NCBI GenBank assembly: GCA_944324905.1
Contig: CALUYB010000004.1
Span: 62,001-126,000, forward strand
Source: Candidatus Gastranaerophilales bacterium
GTDB taxonomy: Bacteria; Cyanobacteriota; Vampirovibrionia; Gastranaerophilales; Gastranaerophilaceae
Length of the DNA stretch: 64,000 nt
Reading direction: 5' to 3'
Shown here: positions 1-6,726 of the stretch, piece by piece
Position numbering within the stretch: position 1 is the first letter of the stretch
Layout: every line of letters starts with the position of its first letter
Notes under the pieces: generated by a model
Database searches by the model: none
What the model was told of the DNA's origin: nothing
Seen by the model: the letters and a program-made list of their open reading frames with translations, nothing else
Position numbers and translations under genes: made by a program

Positions 1-304
1 ACGTTTGGACGACTTTACCAACAACAGTTGTTGCAATGTTTACGTTAATTTCTGATTTTGCAATAGCAGCCATTACATCATGAACATCAGCTTTACCAAG
101 CATTGCATCTTGAGTTAACTGCTCCGGAGCATTAACAGTTTGGTTTAACTGCTCTACAAGTCCTGTTAAAACACCATTAAAATCAGTCGTTTCAGGTTTT
201 TCAATGTCATCTAAGCGTGCGGATTTTATACTCCCAGGGGCGTCGAGCTTTGAAAACTCCATTCTTTCAAATAAATTAATTTTTGGTGCAATTCCGTTTT
301 CCAT
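1..304 (-). CDS. fliE: Flagellar basal-body protein FliE, 3' end cut by the window
   Basis: Reading the minus strand from an ATG at 304 gives 101 residues that run off the left edge without a stop. The last visible stretch, ADVHDVMAAIAKSEINVNIA followed by TTVVGKVVQT, matches the conserved C-terminal helix of FliE (the D-H-x-V-M-x-A-x-x-K-A/S pattern). FliE links the MS ring to the rod of the flagellar basal body. The start is supported by AAAAGGATAAAATT just before the ATG. It lies 13 bases behind the lytic transglycosylase stop on the same strand, so the two are probably co-transcribed and the flagellar cluster should continue left of the window. Only about 6-10 residues should be missing if it has the family length. 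Confidence 0.85.
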   Translation of the reverse strand, partial: MENGIAPKINLFERMEFSKLDAPGSIKSARLDDIEKPETTDFNGVLTGLVEQLNQTVNAPEQLTQDAMLGKADVHDVMAAIAKSEINVNIATTVVGKVVQT

Positions 305-317
305 AATTTTATCCTTT

Positions 318-941
318 TTACAAGTATTGGCTTAAAATTGAGCGTACATAGTTTTGTGTTTCTTTATAAGGTGGAACACCATTATATTTTTTAACGGCAT
401 TAGGACCTGCGTTATACGCTGCAAGGGCTAAAATTGTATTACCGTTAAACCTATCCAACATAGATTTTAAATATTTAACCCCGCCTTCAACATTTTGCAC
501 AGGGTCAAGAGGATTTTTAACACCTAAGCCTTCTGCTGTTGATGGCATAAGCTGCATTAAGCCTAACGCTCCGGCGTGCGACTTTGCGTTTGGGTTAAAG
601 CCTGACTCTTGTTTTACAAGGGCGCGCACAAGTTTTTCATCAATTCCATACTTTTGAGCAGTTCTGTCAATTAAATCTAAAATCTCATCTTTTGTATATT
701 TTAATTTTCTTGACAATGAACCGAAAGGAATTTGCGGAGGTTCATCCACTGAAAACACAGGGGAAGTTTCATCTTTTGTTACTTTTAAAACTTCGTTAAA
801 GGGTTTTACTGTGGTATTTTCAGAATTTTCAATCGGTTTTGGGTAAAGTGCGTCAATATACGAATTAAGCTGCTGCGCACGCTGTTTTGCTTGCGCTTCT
901 CCGCTTGAATTAATATAAGATTGAATTTTAGGATTAAACAT
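318..941 (-). CDS. Lytic transglycosylase, SLT domain, flagellum-linked
   Basis: The C-terminal half is a classic SLT (GH23) domain: the catalytic Glu is E112 in KQESGFNP, followed by [22 protein letters not shown] and ALAAYNAGP. It should cleave peptidoglycan glycan strands. There is no signal peptide. The roughly 90-residue N-terminal part is polar and of low complexity. ATG 941 was chosen because GGGAGGT lies upstream, although the spacing of about 14 bases is long; an in-frame GTG at 980 is the alternative and would add 13 residues. The gene sits directly upstream of fliE, so it is a candidate for opening the wall for the flagellar rod, the job of the muramidase domain of FlgJ in enterics. 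Domain call certain; flagellar role inferred from position. Confidence 0.88.
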   Translation of the reverse strand: MFNPKIQSYINSSGEAQAKQRAQQLNSYIDALYPKPIENSENTTVKPFNEVLKVTKDETSPVFSVDEPPQIPFGSLSRKLKYTKDEILDLIDRTAQKYGIDEKLVRALVKQESGFNPNAKSHAGALGLMQLMPSTAEGLGVKNPLDPVQNVEGGVKYLKSMLDRFNGNTILALAAYNAGPNAVKKYNGVPPYKETQNYVRSILSQYL

Positions 942-1061
942 TGTCTGAAAAATTACCTCCCTAAAAGGGATAACGAACACTAAACCTTGTTACTTCAATT
1001 AAACATTGAAATAATTGTAATTTTTCATACAAATTAATGATTTTTTTTAAAAAGTCATGGT

Positions 1062-2567
1062 TTAATCAGGATTATGATTGTATGCCCATGCAAATTTTTC
1101 ACCAACTTGATTTCTGTATTTTTTCTCAACTGCACCGGATGCAAAAAGGTTGTCGTAGTGACTTTTTGGGGTACCATCGGTTGAAAAATTTCTATTTTCC
1201 ATCATTAAATCATGGGTATTTGTAGAATAATTCAGCGGGAATAAATCATGCATTTGCATAAAAGAAGGAAGTTTTTCTTTTGTGTTATCATATCCAAAAA
1301 GCGATGAATTGATTTTGTTTAATCTGTCGCTATAACAAATCATACCTTCATCATTATCATCTGATACTACAGGCCCCCAGGCAAAATCTTGACACCATGC
1401 CTGAGAATGAGCAGAATTCTTAACTTCATCTACACTGTTTGCACTCATTTGACTTGCACCTGCAGTTACGCCCATATTTTTATAGCGCATAGAATCACCT
1501 TCGGCTTTTTCACCTGAAAAACTTATGTCGCTTCTGCCTGTACGTTTCCTTATTTCAGCTAAAATATACGCCATTTGATCATAGCTTGGAACTGCACCAA
1601 CACCTGCATAATGTCCCCAGTCATAACCACCGACATGTTTTAGGGAATCAAAGAAAATACCGTCAAAACCCAGTTCAATTCCCTTACAACAAGCAATTAT
1701 AAAGGCTTCAACATGATCAGGGTTATTCCATCTAAACTGTCCTGAATCACCAAGTTTAATCTGGTCCTCAGATATTAGCATTCTAAAAGACGTTTTGAAA
1801 CCACGAAGATGTGCAAGGTCATTAAATGCTTTAATTTGTTCCTCGGGAGTAAATACTTTGTTACCAATTTTTACCCAACCAATATTATCAGAAGCACGTT
1901 CAAACTCAAGTTTTATGCCATAGATAGAATTTTCGCCGTTATTATTCCAGCCATCACCCCAGATATTTGGATAAAGCTGTGATATTAATAAACAATTTGC
2001 CCATTTATCATGAGATGGAGGAATTAACGGAAGCAATTTAATGGCACCTAGAATAGAGCTGTTTGTTCTGTCGCCATGCATTTCACCCAGTGCACGATTA
2101 TTAATTTCAATATAATTTGCATGCCTGCCCCAATTATTTCCATAATTTGGCGTCTTAATATTTGATGGAATTTTATTTGGCATATTTTCACCATATTGCA
2201 ATGTCAAAATTGAATTTATTGAATCTGCAAGGCTTCTATTTAACAGTTCTTTTGGTTCAACACCTCCAATCCATTTTTTTTCTGGATGGTTCACGCCATA
2301 GTACAAATGCTCAAGTGTCCACTTATCAACTTTTGGTTTTACTCTTTTTGAAGCCTGTAAATAAAGTTCTTGAGTAGGAGTTCTTTTTACGCAAGTGCTT
2401 CTTTTCCCTGAAAAATTTATTTTTGCCCCGTAGATATTCCCTAACGGCAAACTTGCAAAATGCATATTTTGCGAACAAGTTAAAGGGGCATTTTGTTTTA
2501 CGTTAAAAGAAAAATTAGTTTTAGCGACATTGTTTAAACCTGAAACACTTGAAACTTTATTTATCAT
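1062..2567 (-). CDS. GH13-like alpha-glucan hydrolase with N-terminal F-x-G signature
   Basis: A 501-residue protein with the alpha-amylase layout. Region II is ELGFDGIFFDSLKH (candidate nucleophile D307), region III is ISFSGEKAEGD (candidate acid/base E353), and region IV is LNYSTNTHD (D453). The usual Arg two residues before the nucleophile is not present, so it is a divergent GH13-like or related (beta/alpha)8 enzyme, and substrate is unknown. The first 55 residues are not part of the barrel: no hydrophobic signal peptide, but INFSGK at 50-55 matches the signature shared with many proteins here. The gene is monocistronic, starts after TAGGAGTGTGTA, and is preceded by the element at 2587-2614. 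Intracellular or unusually targeted action is inferred. Confidence 0.75.
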   Translation of the reverse strand: MINKVSSVSGLNNVAKTNFSFNVKQNAPLTCSQNMHFASLPLGNIYGAKINFSGKRSTCVKRTPTQELYLQASKRVKPKVDKWTLEHLYYGVNHPEKKWIGGVEPKELLNRSLADSINSILTLQYGENMPNKIPSNIKTPNYGNNWGRHANYIEINNRALGEMHGDRTNSSILGAIKLLPLIPPSHDKWANCLLISQLYPNIWGDGWNNNGENSIYGIKLEFERASDNIGWVKIGNKVFTPEEQIKAFNDLAHLRGFKTSFRMLISEDQIKLGDSGQFRWNNPDHVEAFIIACCKGIELGFDGIFFDSLKHVGGYDWGHYAGVGAVPSYDQMAYILAEIRKRTGRSDISFSGEKAEGDSMRYKNMGVTAGASQMSANSVDEVKNSAHSQAWCQDFAWGPVVSDDNDEGMICYSDRLNKINSSLFGYDNTKEKLPSFMQMHDLFPLNYSTNTHDLMMENRNFSTDGTPKSHYDNLFASGAVEKKYRNQVGEKFAWAYNHNPD

Positions 2568-2586
2568 TACACACTCCTAGCTCTTT

Positions 2587-2614
2587 TATAAAGTTTGTAA
2601 AAATTAAAAATTGA
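2587..2614 (-). promoter_or_regulatory. TCAA-N18-TTTATA promoter-like element before the GH13-like gene
   Basis: On the minus strand the sequence reads TCAA, 18 bases (T-rich, ending ACAAAC), then TTTATA, 20 bases before the start codon at 2567. It is one mismatch (T for G) away from the GCAA-N18-TTTATA arrangement found before other F-x-G genes in the window. Confidence 0.5.
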
Positions 2615-2671
2615 TATTAGTAAAAAAATGTAACAAAAAATTTACAAAACTTGTTAAGCACAAATAAGAAT

Positions 2672-2699
2672 TTGAACATGAAAATTTTTAAAATATAAT
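2672..2699 (+). promoter_or_regulatory. coaD promoter (TTGAAC-N16-TATAAT), leaderless start
   Basis: TTGAAC at 2672-2677 and TATAAT at 2694-2699 with a 16-base spacer form a good sigma70-type promoter. The hexamer ends only six bases (ATCCAT) before the GTG start at 2706, so transcription should begin at or within a base or two of the start codon. No Shine-Dalgarno sequence is present. Confidence 0.7.
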
Positions 2700-2705
2700 A
2701 TCCAT

Positions 2706-3209
2706 GTGGAAAGTAAATCGCAAAATCAAAGAACTGCAATTTACCCAGGAAGCTTTGACCCCGTTACAAAAGGTCATTTGGATGTATTAGAGAGAGCGTC
2801 CAAAATGTTTGATAGGGTTATAATTGCAGTGCTTAAAAATTCATCAAAAAAGTCATTTTTGCCTGTCGATGACAGAGTCAAGCTAATAAAAGAAAGCATA
2901 AAAGACCTTGATAATGTTGAAGTAGACAGTTTTGAAGGACTTACAATAGAATATGCTCAATCAAAAGGTGCGCATTTTTTGATAAGAGGACTACGTGCAG
3001 TAAGTGATTTTGAATATGAATTACAACTTTGTCAGACAAATTCTGCCATTGCGCCTGATATAGATACGGTTTTTCTGACCACTAAACCAAAATATAATTT
3101 CATTTCATCAAGTATTGTAAAAGAATTATCTGATTTTGGTACAGATGTATCAAAATTTGTACCAAAAAGTGTGGTAGAATATTTACAAAAGCAAAAGAAA
3201 GGTAATTAA
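2706..3209 (+). CDS. coaD: Pantetheine-phosphate adenylyltransferase (CoaD)
   Basis: CoaD transfers AMP from ATP to 4'-phosphopantetheine, the penultimate step of coenzyme A synthesis, in the cytoplasm. The 167-residue protein has the normal family length. It shows the nucleotidyltransferase motif YPGSFDPVTKGHLD near the N-terminus, HFLIRGLRAVSDFEYE in the middle and the C-terminal ISSSIVKEL, all diagnostic of bacterial CoaD. The start is GTG at 2706; there is no other start codon before the conserved AIYPGSF. An ATG two bases earlier is out of frame. It is followed after six bases by a coiled-coil gene, a pairing I recall from Clostridia. Confidence 0.97.
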   Translation: MESKSQNQRTAIYPGSFDPVTKGHLDVLERASKMFDRVIIAVLKNSSKKSFLPVDDRVKLIKESIKDLDNVEVDSFEGLTIEYAQSKGAHFLIRGLRAVSDFEYELQLCQTNSAIAPDIDTVFLTTKPKYNFISSSIVKELSDFGTDVSKFVPKSVVEYLQKQKKGN

Positions 3210-3215
3210 AATAAA

Positions 3216-3776
3216 ATGTCTCCTTCAGAAGAAAAAATGTATGATTTAATAGACAGGCTAAATCAGCTCTGGGAAACAGGTTTTCATATTCTGCCTCCTC
3301 TGATTGTGGTAAAAAGTCAGGAATTATCCAGAATAATTTCGAGCTTTCCCGATGCAATTTCAAATGAAATAAGAGATGCGCATGTTATTTTAAGAAAAAA
3401 AGAAGACATTATTCAAGACGCAAAAATGAAAGCAGAGCGCATTATAGCTGATGCAGAAAATGAAAGGCACAGATTTTTAAACGAATCAAGTTTAAATAAA
3501 GCTGTTGAAGAACGTGCAAGAGAAATAAGAGAGCAAGTTATTGAAGAATGTGAAGCAATTAAAATGAAGGCTTTTAATGAGGCAGAAAGTGCAAGACTTG
3601 CCGCTCAAGAAGAAGCAATTAAAATTAAAGAAGGCGCACAACAATACGCACAGGAAGTTTTAAACAAGCTTGAGAATGATTTAAAACAATTGTATCAGGT
3701 TGTCATGAATGGCCAGCAATATCTTCAGGATATGCAATATCAAAATTCACAAACAACAAACAATAGACAAGATTAA
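3216..3776 (+). CDS. Coiled-coil protein linked to coaD (DivIVA/ATP-synthase-b-like)
   Basis: A 186-residue protein with no membrane segment. A short N-terminal part (DLIDRLNQLWETG, then SQELSRIISSFPDAISNEIRDA) is followed by a long charged coiled coil, roughly residues 55-170, rich in Glu, Lys and Ala, and a polar Gln/Asn tail. The layout and the N-terminal sequence resemble proteins annotated as ATPase or ATP synthase B/B' beside coaD in Clostridia; there is no Walker motif, so that name is misleading. It is probably a structural or scaffold coiled coil. Start 3216 follows AAAGGTAATTAAAATAAA with long spacing; ATG 3237 (MYDLIDRL) is a reasonable alternative. The gene ends just before a strong terminator. 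Confidence 0.8.
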   Translation: MSPSEEKMYDLIDRLNQLWETGFHILPPLIVVKSQELSRIISSFPDAISNEIRDAHVILRKKEDIIQDAKMKAERIIADAENERHRFLNESSLNKAVEERAREIREQVIEECEAIKMKAFNEAESARLAAQEEAIKIKEGAQQYAQEVLNKLENDLKQLYQVVMNGQQYLQDMQYQNSQTTNNRQD

Positions 3777-3780
3777 TTTA

Positions 3781-3807
3781 AAAAACCGCTTCATTTGAAG
3801 CGGTTTT
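3781..3807. terminator. Bidirectional intrinsic terminator after the coaD operon
   Basis: The perfect stem AAAACCGCTTC / GAAGCGGTTTT with an ATTT loop is followed by T-runs on the plus strand, and by T-runs on the minus strand too. It can serve both the coaD operon and the minus-strand gene that ends at 3811. Confidence 0.9.
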
Positions 3808-3810
3808 TAT

Positions 3811-4806
3811 TTATTTATTTATTAACCAATATGCAAACTTGTCAATTGCTTTTTCCATAAAATTAGGTTCTTTAAAAAAGACAATGTCAACTTTTGAATC
3901 TATGGAGTAGTCACTTACAAAAGAATAAGAGCAATGACCAATATTTATTTTTTTCTTTTTAATGTCTTGTACTTGATAACCGTCTTTTGTGTATTTTATT
4001 TGTTTTAATAAATTTTCACCATTAGCATCATAGATTTTTTGCTCTACAAGCCAAGGTTGATTTGTACAGCAATAATTGCTAAAAACATATGGTTTTCCAT
4101 TTTTAGAAAGATCTATCGCATTGCAACTGTCTTTACTAAAATCATATATAAGTCTTCTTTTTAAGCTGCCGTCATTTGCATATGCCAGAAATACTTGTTT
4201 TTCCTTTTCTCCATCAGAAGCAAACTTTATAATTTCCTTTACTTTATGGCCACCTGTTTGAAATTTTTTACTTACAAAATCAACTTCAGCCACGTCATGA
4301 TTTTTATAACTTTTTAATAATTTTCCATTGATAAAAGATTTTACAATGTCGCCATCTTTGTATTTTATTGCTACAACTCCGGTTTTATTTTTAGCCATTA
4401 GAAAGCCGTCTTTACAAATTTCGGATAAATCTATATTTTTATCTGTAATATCTTGCATCTGTCTATCTTTTGTAATAAATATTCTTTTACCTTCATCAAG
4501 AACTAAATTAACTTTATCTTTAAAAGTATCTTTAACTTTTTCAACGGCAACAGCAACTCGCTCATCAACTGAATTTTTACTACCTTCAAGTACGTTTGCA
4601 AGCTTCGCGTCTCCTGTATTTCCTATACCTGTCCTTGGTTCAAAAACGTCTTGAACTATAGTAGGTTTTTTGCCTTTTGCAAGTTTTAGAGCCAAAACTC
4701 CTGCACCAAGACAAATGGAGCTAAAAGCTACTGCCTTTGCAATATTCTTTTTACTATCTTGATTTTTATGGGCATAATTACCCGTAAAACCGATTTTATT
4801 AATCAT
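3811..4806 (-). CDS. Membrane-anchored protein of unknown function, paralog of 5394-6626
   Basis: A 331-residue protein I cannot name. It begins MINKIGFTGNY, an F-x-G signature at residues 7-9, followed by one hydrophobic segment (about 22-42: AKAVAFSSICLGAGVLALKL) and a long soluble region. The soluble part contains short repeats of the type D/N-G-x-x-x-K-x (for example AIKYKDGDIVKSFINGKLL, and YDANGENLLKQIKYTKDG), reminiscent of the YwqK/MORN-like beta-hairpin repeats. The block IKYKDG...S-[FY]-IN-[GD]-KL is shared with the gene at 5394-6626, so the two are paralogs. It has its own promoter-like element at 4837-4864 and starts after AAGGTGTATGAAAT. Topology is probably N-terminal anchor, bulk on one side of the membrane. 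Confidence 0.75.
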   Translation of the reverse strand: MINKIGFTGNYAHKNQDSKKNIAKAVAFSSICLGAGVLALKLAKGKKPTIVQDVFEPRTGIGNTGDAKLANVLEGSKNSVDERVAVAVEKVKDTFKDKVNLVLDEGKRIFITKDRQMQDITDKNIDLSEICKDGFLMAKNKTGVVAIKYKDGDIVKSFINGKLLKSYKNHDVAEVDFVSKKFQTGGHKVKEIIKFASDGEKEKQVFLAYANDGSLKRRLIYDFSKDSCNAIDLSKNGKPYVFSNYCCTNQPWLVEQKIYDANGENLLKQIKYTKDGYQVQDIKKKKINIGHCSYSFVSDYSIDSKVDIVFFKEPNFMEKAIDKFAYWLINK

Positions 4807-4836
4807 ATTTCATACACCTTGCTAACCATTCAAGCG

Positions 4837-4864
4837 TATAAAACATGAAAAAAAATTATTTTGC
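4837..4864 (-). promoter_or_regulatory. GCAA-N18-TTTATA promoter-like element
   Basis: The minus strand reads GCAA, an 18-base T-rich spacer ending CATGT, then TTTATA, with the last base 30 bases before the start codon at 4806. This is an exact member of the shared element. It overlaps the last few codons of the secreted-protein gene at 4856. Confidence 0.6.
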
Positions 4865-5320
4865 GTTCAAAAACCTTTGTACAGTTGTACCCATATATTC
4901 TTCTTTTATTTTATATCCCGATGGGGTTTTTGTAATTATAAAATAAGCATTTAGCCCTGTTTTATCATTACGCGGGATTCTTGTTGCGCTAAGTTTATAA
5001 TCATTTCCAACTTTTGTTATTTTTTGATTAACATAGCGGTTTTTATAACCTACTGTCCTTGCTAATGCTGCGCCCTTTTTAAGCTCTGAAAGATATCTGT
5101 CAAAAGGCACTACTACGCTTTGTTTTGTGCCATCAGGCTTATAAACAATTCTAACTATTTTTGCATTGTTTACATAATAAGAAGGCAGAGTTGTTGAGTA
5201 AGTATTTGACGCATTTACAAAACTATTAAAAAATGATTGAACATCAGACATTTCATCTGCCCAAGCGCAACCGAAAAATGCTAACAAACACAATATACTC
5301 ATTAATATTTTTTTAATCAT
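4856..5320 (-). CDS. Small secreted protein, NTF2-like fold possible
   Basis: About 154 residues. The N-terminus MIKKILMSILCLLAFFGCAWA is a classical Sec signal peptide with cleavage likely after AWA. The mature part (DEMSDVQSFFNSFVNASNTY..., ending EEYMGTTVQRFLNAK) has the helix-then-beta character of small periplasmic NTF2-like or SnoaL-like proteins, but no catalytic residues are recognisable, so function is unknown. The start is the ATG at 5320 because TTGGAG lies five bases upstream; an in-frame GTG at 5326 would overlap the ribosome-binding site. TGTATAAT about 50 bases upstream is a plausible -10. It stands alone between two paralogous membrane-anchored genes. Confidence 0.8.
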   Translation of the reverse strand: MIKKILMSILCLLAFFGCAWADEMSDVQSFFNSFVNASNTYSTTLPSYYVNNAKIVRIVYKPDGTKQSVVVPFDRYLSELKKGAALARTVGYKNRYVNQKITKVGNDYKLSATRIPRNDKTGLNAYFIITKTPSGYKIKEEYMGTTVQRFLNAK

Positions 5321-5393
5321 GATCACTCCAATATAAATTTTGCATAACTATTTTATCATTAAAAATAATTATACAAAATACACCTTTTGGCAA

Positions 5394-6626
5394 TTAAAAA
5401 TTAAATATTTTAGATAAATTATCTAATAAGGTTTTATAATCAAAGTCCAGTTTGGCATCTTGTGCAAAACCAAGGGTATTTTTTACCCTCTGTTCTAATT
5501 TTTTCATCGTTTTTTTATTTGCGTTTGTTGATAAATTTTTGCCTTCTTCGCCAATTATAGCTTCATATTCTACATTGCCACCCTTTTTAAGTACAATGCT
5601 AATGTATTTATTATCCTTATCGGATAACTTTCCTTTTGGCAATTTTATTTCCAGCAAATCATCACTGCCACCTTGATATTTTTTACTACTTGTTAAAATA
5701 TGTCTTGCGTTTTTATATTCTTTTTTTATTTCTTCTACTTGCTCACCGTTTTTGTATCTTCTAAAAATTTTCGGATTTGTAATTGCATAATCAACAGCAG
5801 GAGTATCGACAATGTCAAAAGAAAGCGTACCGCCTGTTTCATATGCTAAATCTCCTGTAATATTTTCCCTGATAAAACCCGAAGACCCTTGCTTTGTAAT
5901 ACTTTTAATCACATTTCCATCTTTATCAAAAACTTCAGCTTGCAAGTTTAAACTTTTCATTTTAGATTTTGCAACAATTTTTCCGCCTTGAATATCTAAC
6001 ATATCATATGCGCCATCAAGCCCCTGAGCTACTGTGCGTCTTGCTTTACCGCTATCATCATAAAGATTCATAAAGGTTTTAACTACAGCATCATCTTTAA
6101 CAAGTTTTATTTTAGTTCCCTGTGCGCGAGAATATTCTACGGGCTTCTGACCTGTAACAAGCGGGATACTCTTGAGTTGCTCATAAATTTTATGCAATTT
6201 ATCATTTATATAAGATTCCTGCATAAAACCGTCTTTATATTTAATTGTAATTTTATCGCCTTTTTCGTTAACAGTTTCCATTACACCGCTGAAAACCGAA
6301 CCATACGACAAAGTCGCCTTGCCTTTTAAAATAACATTTTGAACTTCTTCCCCTGCTTCATTTATAAACTTCCTTGCAACATTTTCAAGGTTATTTGCAA
6401 CTTCTGATTTAATGTTTTGTGGAACATTATTGGTATTTATTTTGCCTTTAGCTAAATTTGCAATACCACAAAAAGCAGCAGCCAAAGTAGTTATAGCAAC
6501 AGTTGCACCCACTTGCAAACTTGCAGCATTTTCAATGTTTGCCTGAGCCTTTGCACTATTTACAATTTGCTTTTGAGGTAAACTTGCACCTTTAAAGTTA
6601 TAAAGCTGGGGAGTAATAGAATTCAT
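5394..6626 (-). CDS. Membrane-anchored protein of unknown function, paralog of 3811-4806
   Basis: A 410-residue protein with the same plan as its paralog: F-x-G signature (LYNFKGAS, residues 8-15), one hydrophobic segment at about 37-57 (LQVGATVAITTLAAAFCGIA), then a long soluble domain of beta-rich repeats such as KITIKYKDGFMQESYINDKL and VFDKDGNVIKSITKQG. The repeats resemble YwqK/MORN-type modules but the similarity is weak. No enzyme motif is visible. It is preceded by a GCAA-N18-TTTGTA element and sits just downstream of the rpoC2 terminator on the same strand, so it is transcribed separately. Function unknown. Confidence 0.75.
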   Translation of the reverse strand: MNSITPQLYNFKGASLPQKQIVNSAKAQANIENAASLQVGATVAITTLAAAFCGIANLAKGKINTNNVPQNIKSEVANNLENVARKFINEAGEEVQNVILKGKATLSYGSVFSGVMETVNEKGDKITIKYKDGFMQESYINDKLHKIYEQLKSIPLVTGQKPVEYSRAQGTKIKLVKDDAVVKTFMNLYDDSGKARRTVAQGLDGAYDMLDIQGGKIVAKSKMKSLNLQAEVFDKDGNVIKSITKQGSSGFIRENITGDLAYETGGTLSFDIVDTPAVDYAITNPKIFRRYKNGEQVEEIKKEYKNARHILTSSKKYQGGSDDLLEIKLPKGKLSDKDNKYISIVLKKGGNVEYEAIIGEEGKNLSTNANKKTMKKLEQRVKNTLGFAQDAKLDFDYKTLLDNLSKIFNF

Positions 6627-6655
6627 AAACCAAAACCTTAAATTTTATACACGAG

Positions 6656-6683
6656 TACAAAACATGAAAAAACAAAAAGTTGC
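6656..6683 (-). promoter_or_regulatory. GCAA-N18-TTTGTA promoter-like element overlapping the rpoC2 terminator
   Basis: Minus strand: GCAA, 18-base T-rich spacer ending CATGT, TTTGTA, ending 29 bases before the start at 6626. One mismatch in the second box. Its GCAA box lies inside one arm of the rpoC2 terminator stem, so the U-tract of the terminator doubles as the promoter spacer. Confidence 0.5.
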
Positions 6684-6708
6684 CCTCTATTTTTCAAGAG
6701 GACAACTT
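6679..6708 (-). terminator. Terminator of the rpoB-rpoC1-rpoC2 operon
   Basis: On the minus strand AGTTGTCCTC pairs with GAGGGCAACT around a ten-base loop and is followed by TTTTTGTTTTTTC. It lies 18 bases past the rpoC2 stop. One G-U pair is in the stem. Confidence 0.85.
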
Positions 6709-6726
6709 TATTATTTTTGTGCTTAT

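Noticed and set aside
1037-1225. Small plus-strand open frame near the 3' end of the GH13-like gene
   Set aside because: It lies antisense to the conserved C-terminal part of that gene and has no ribosome-binding site or recognisable sequence.
3216-3776. ATP synthase subunit B identity for the coiled-coil protein
   Set aside because: There is no N-terminal membrane helix and no neighbouring atp gene; the resemblance is only coiled-coil composition.
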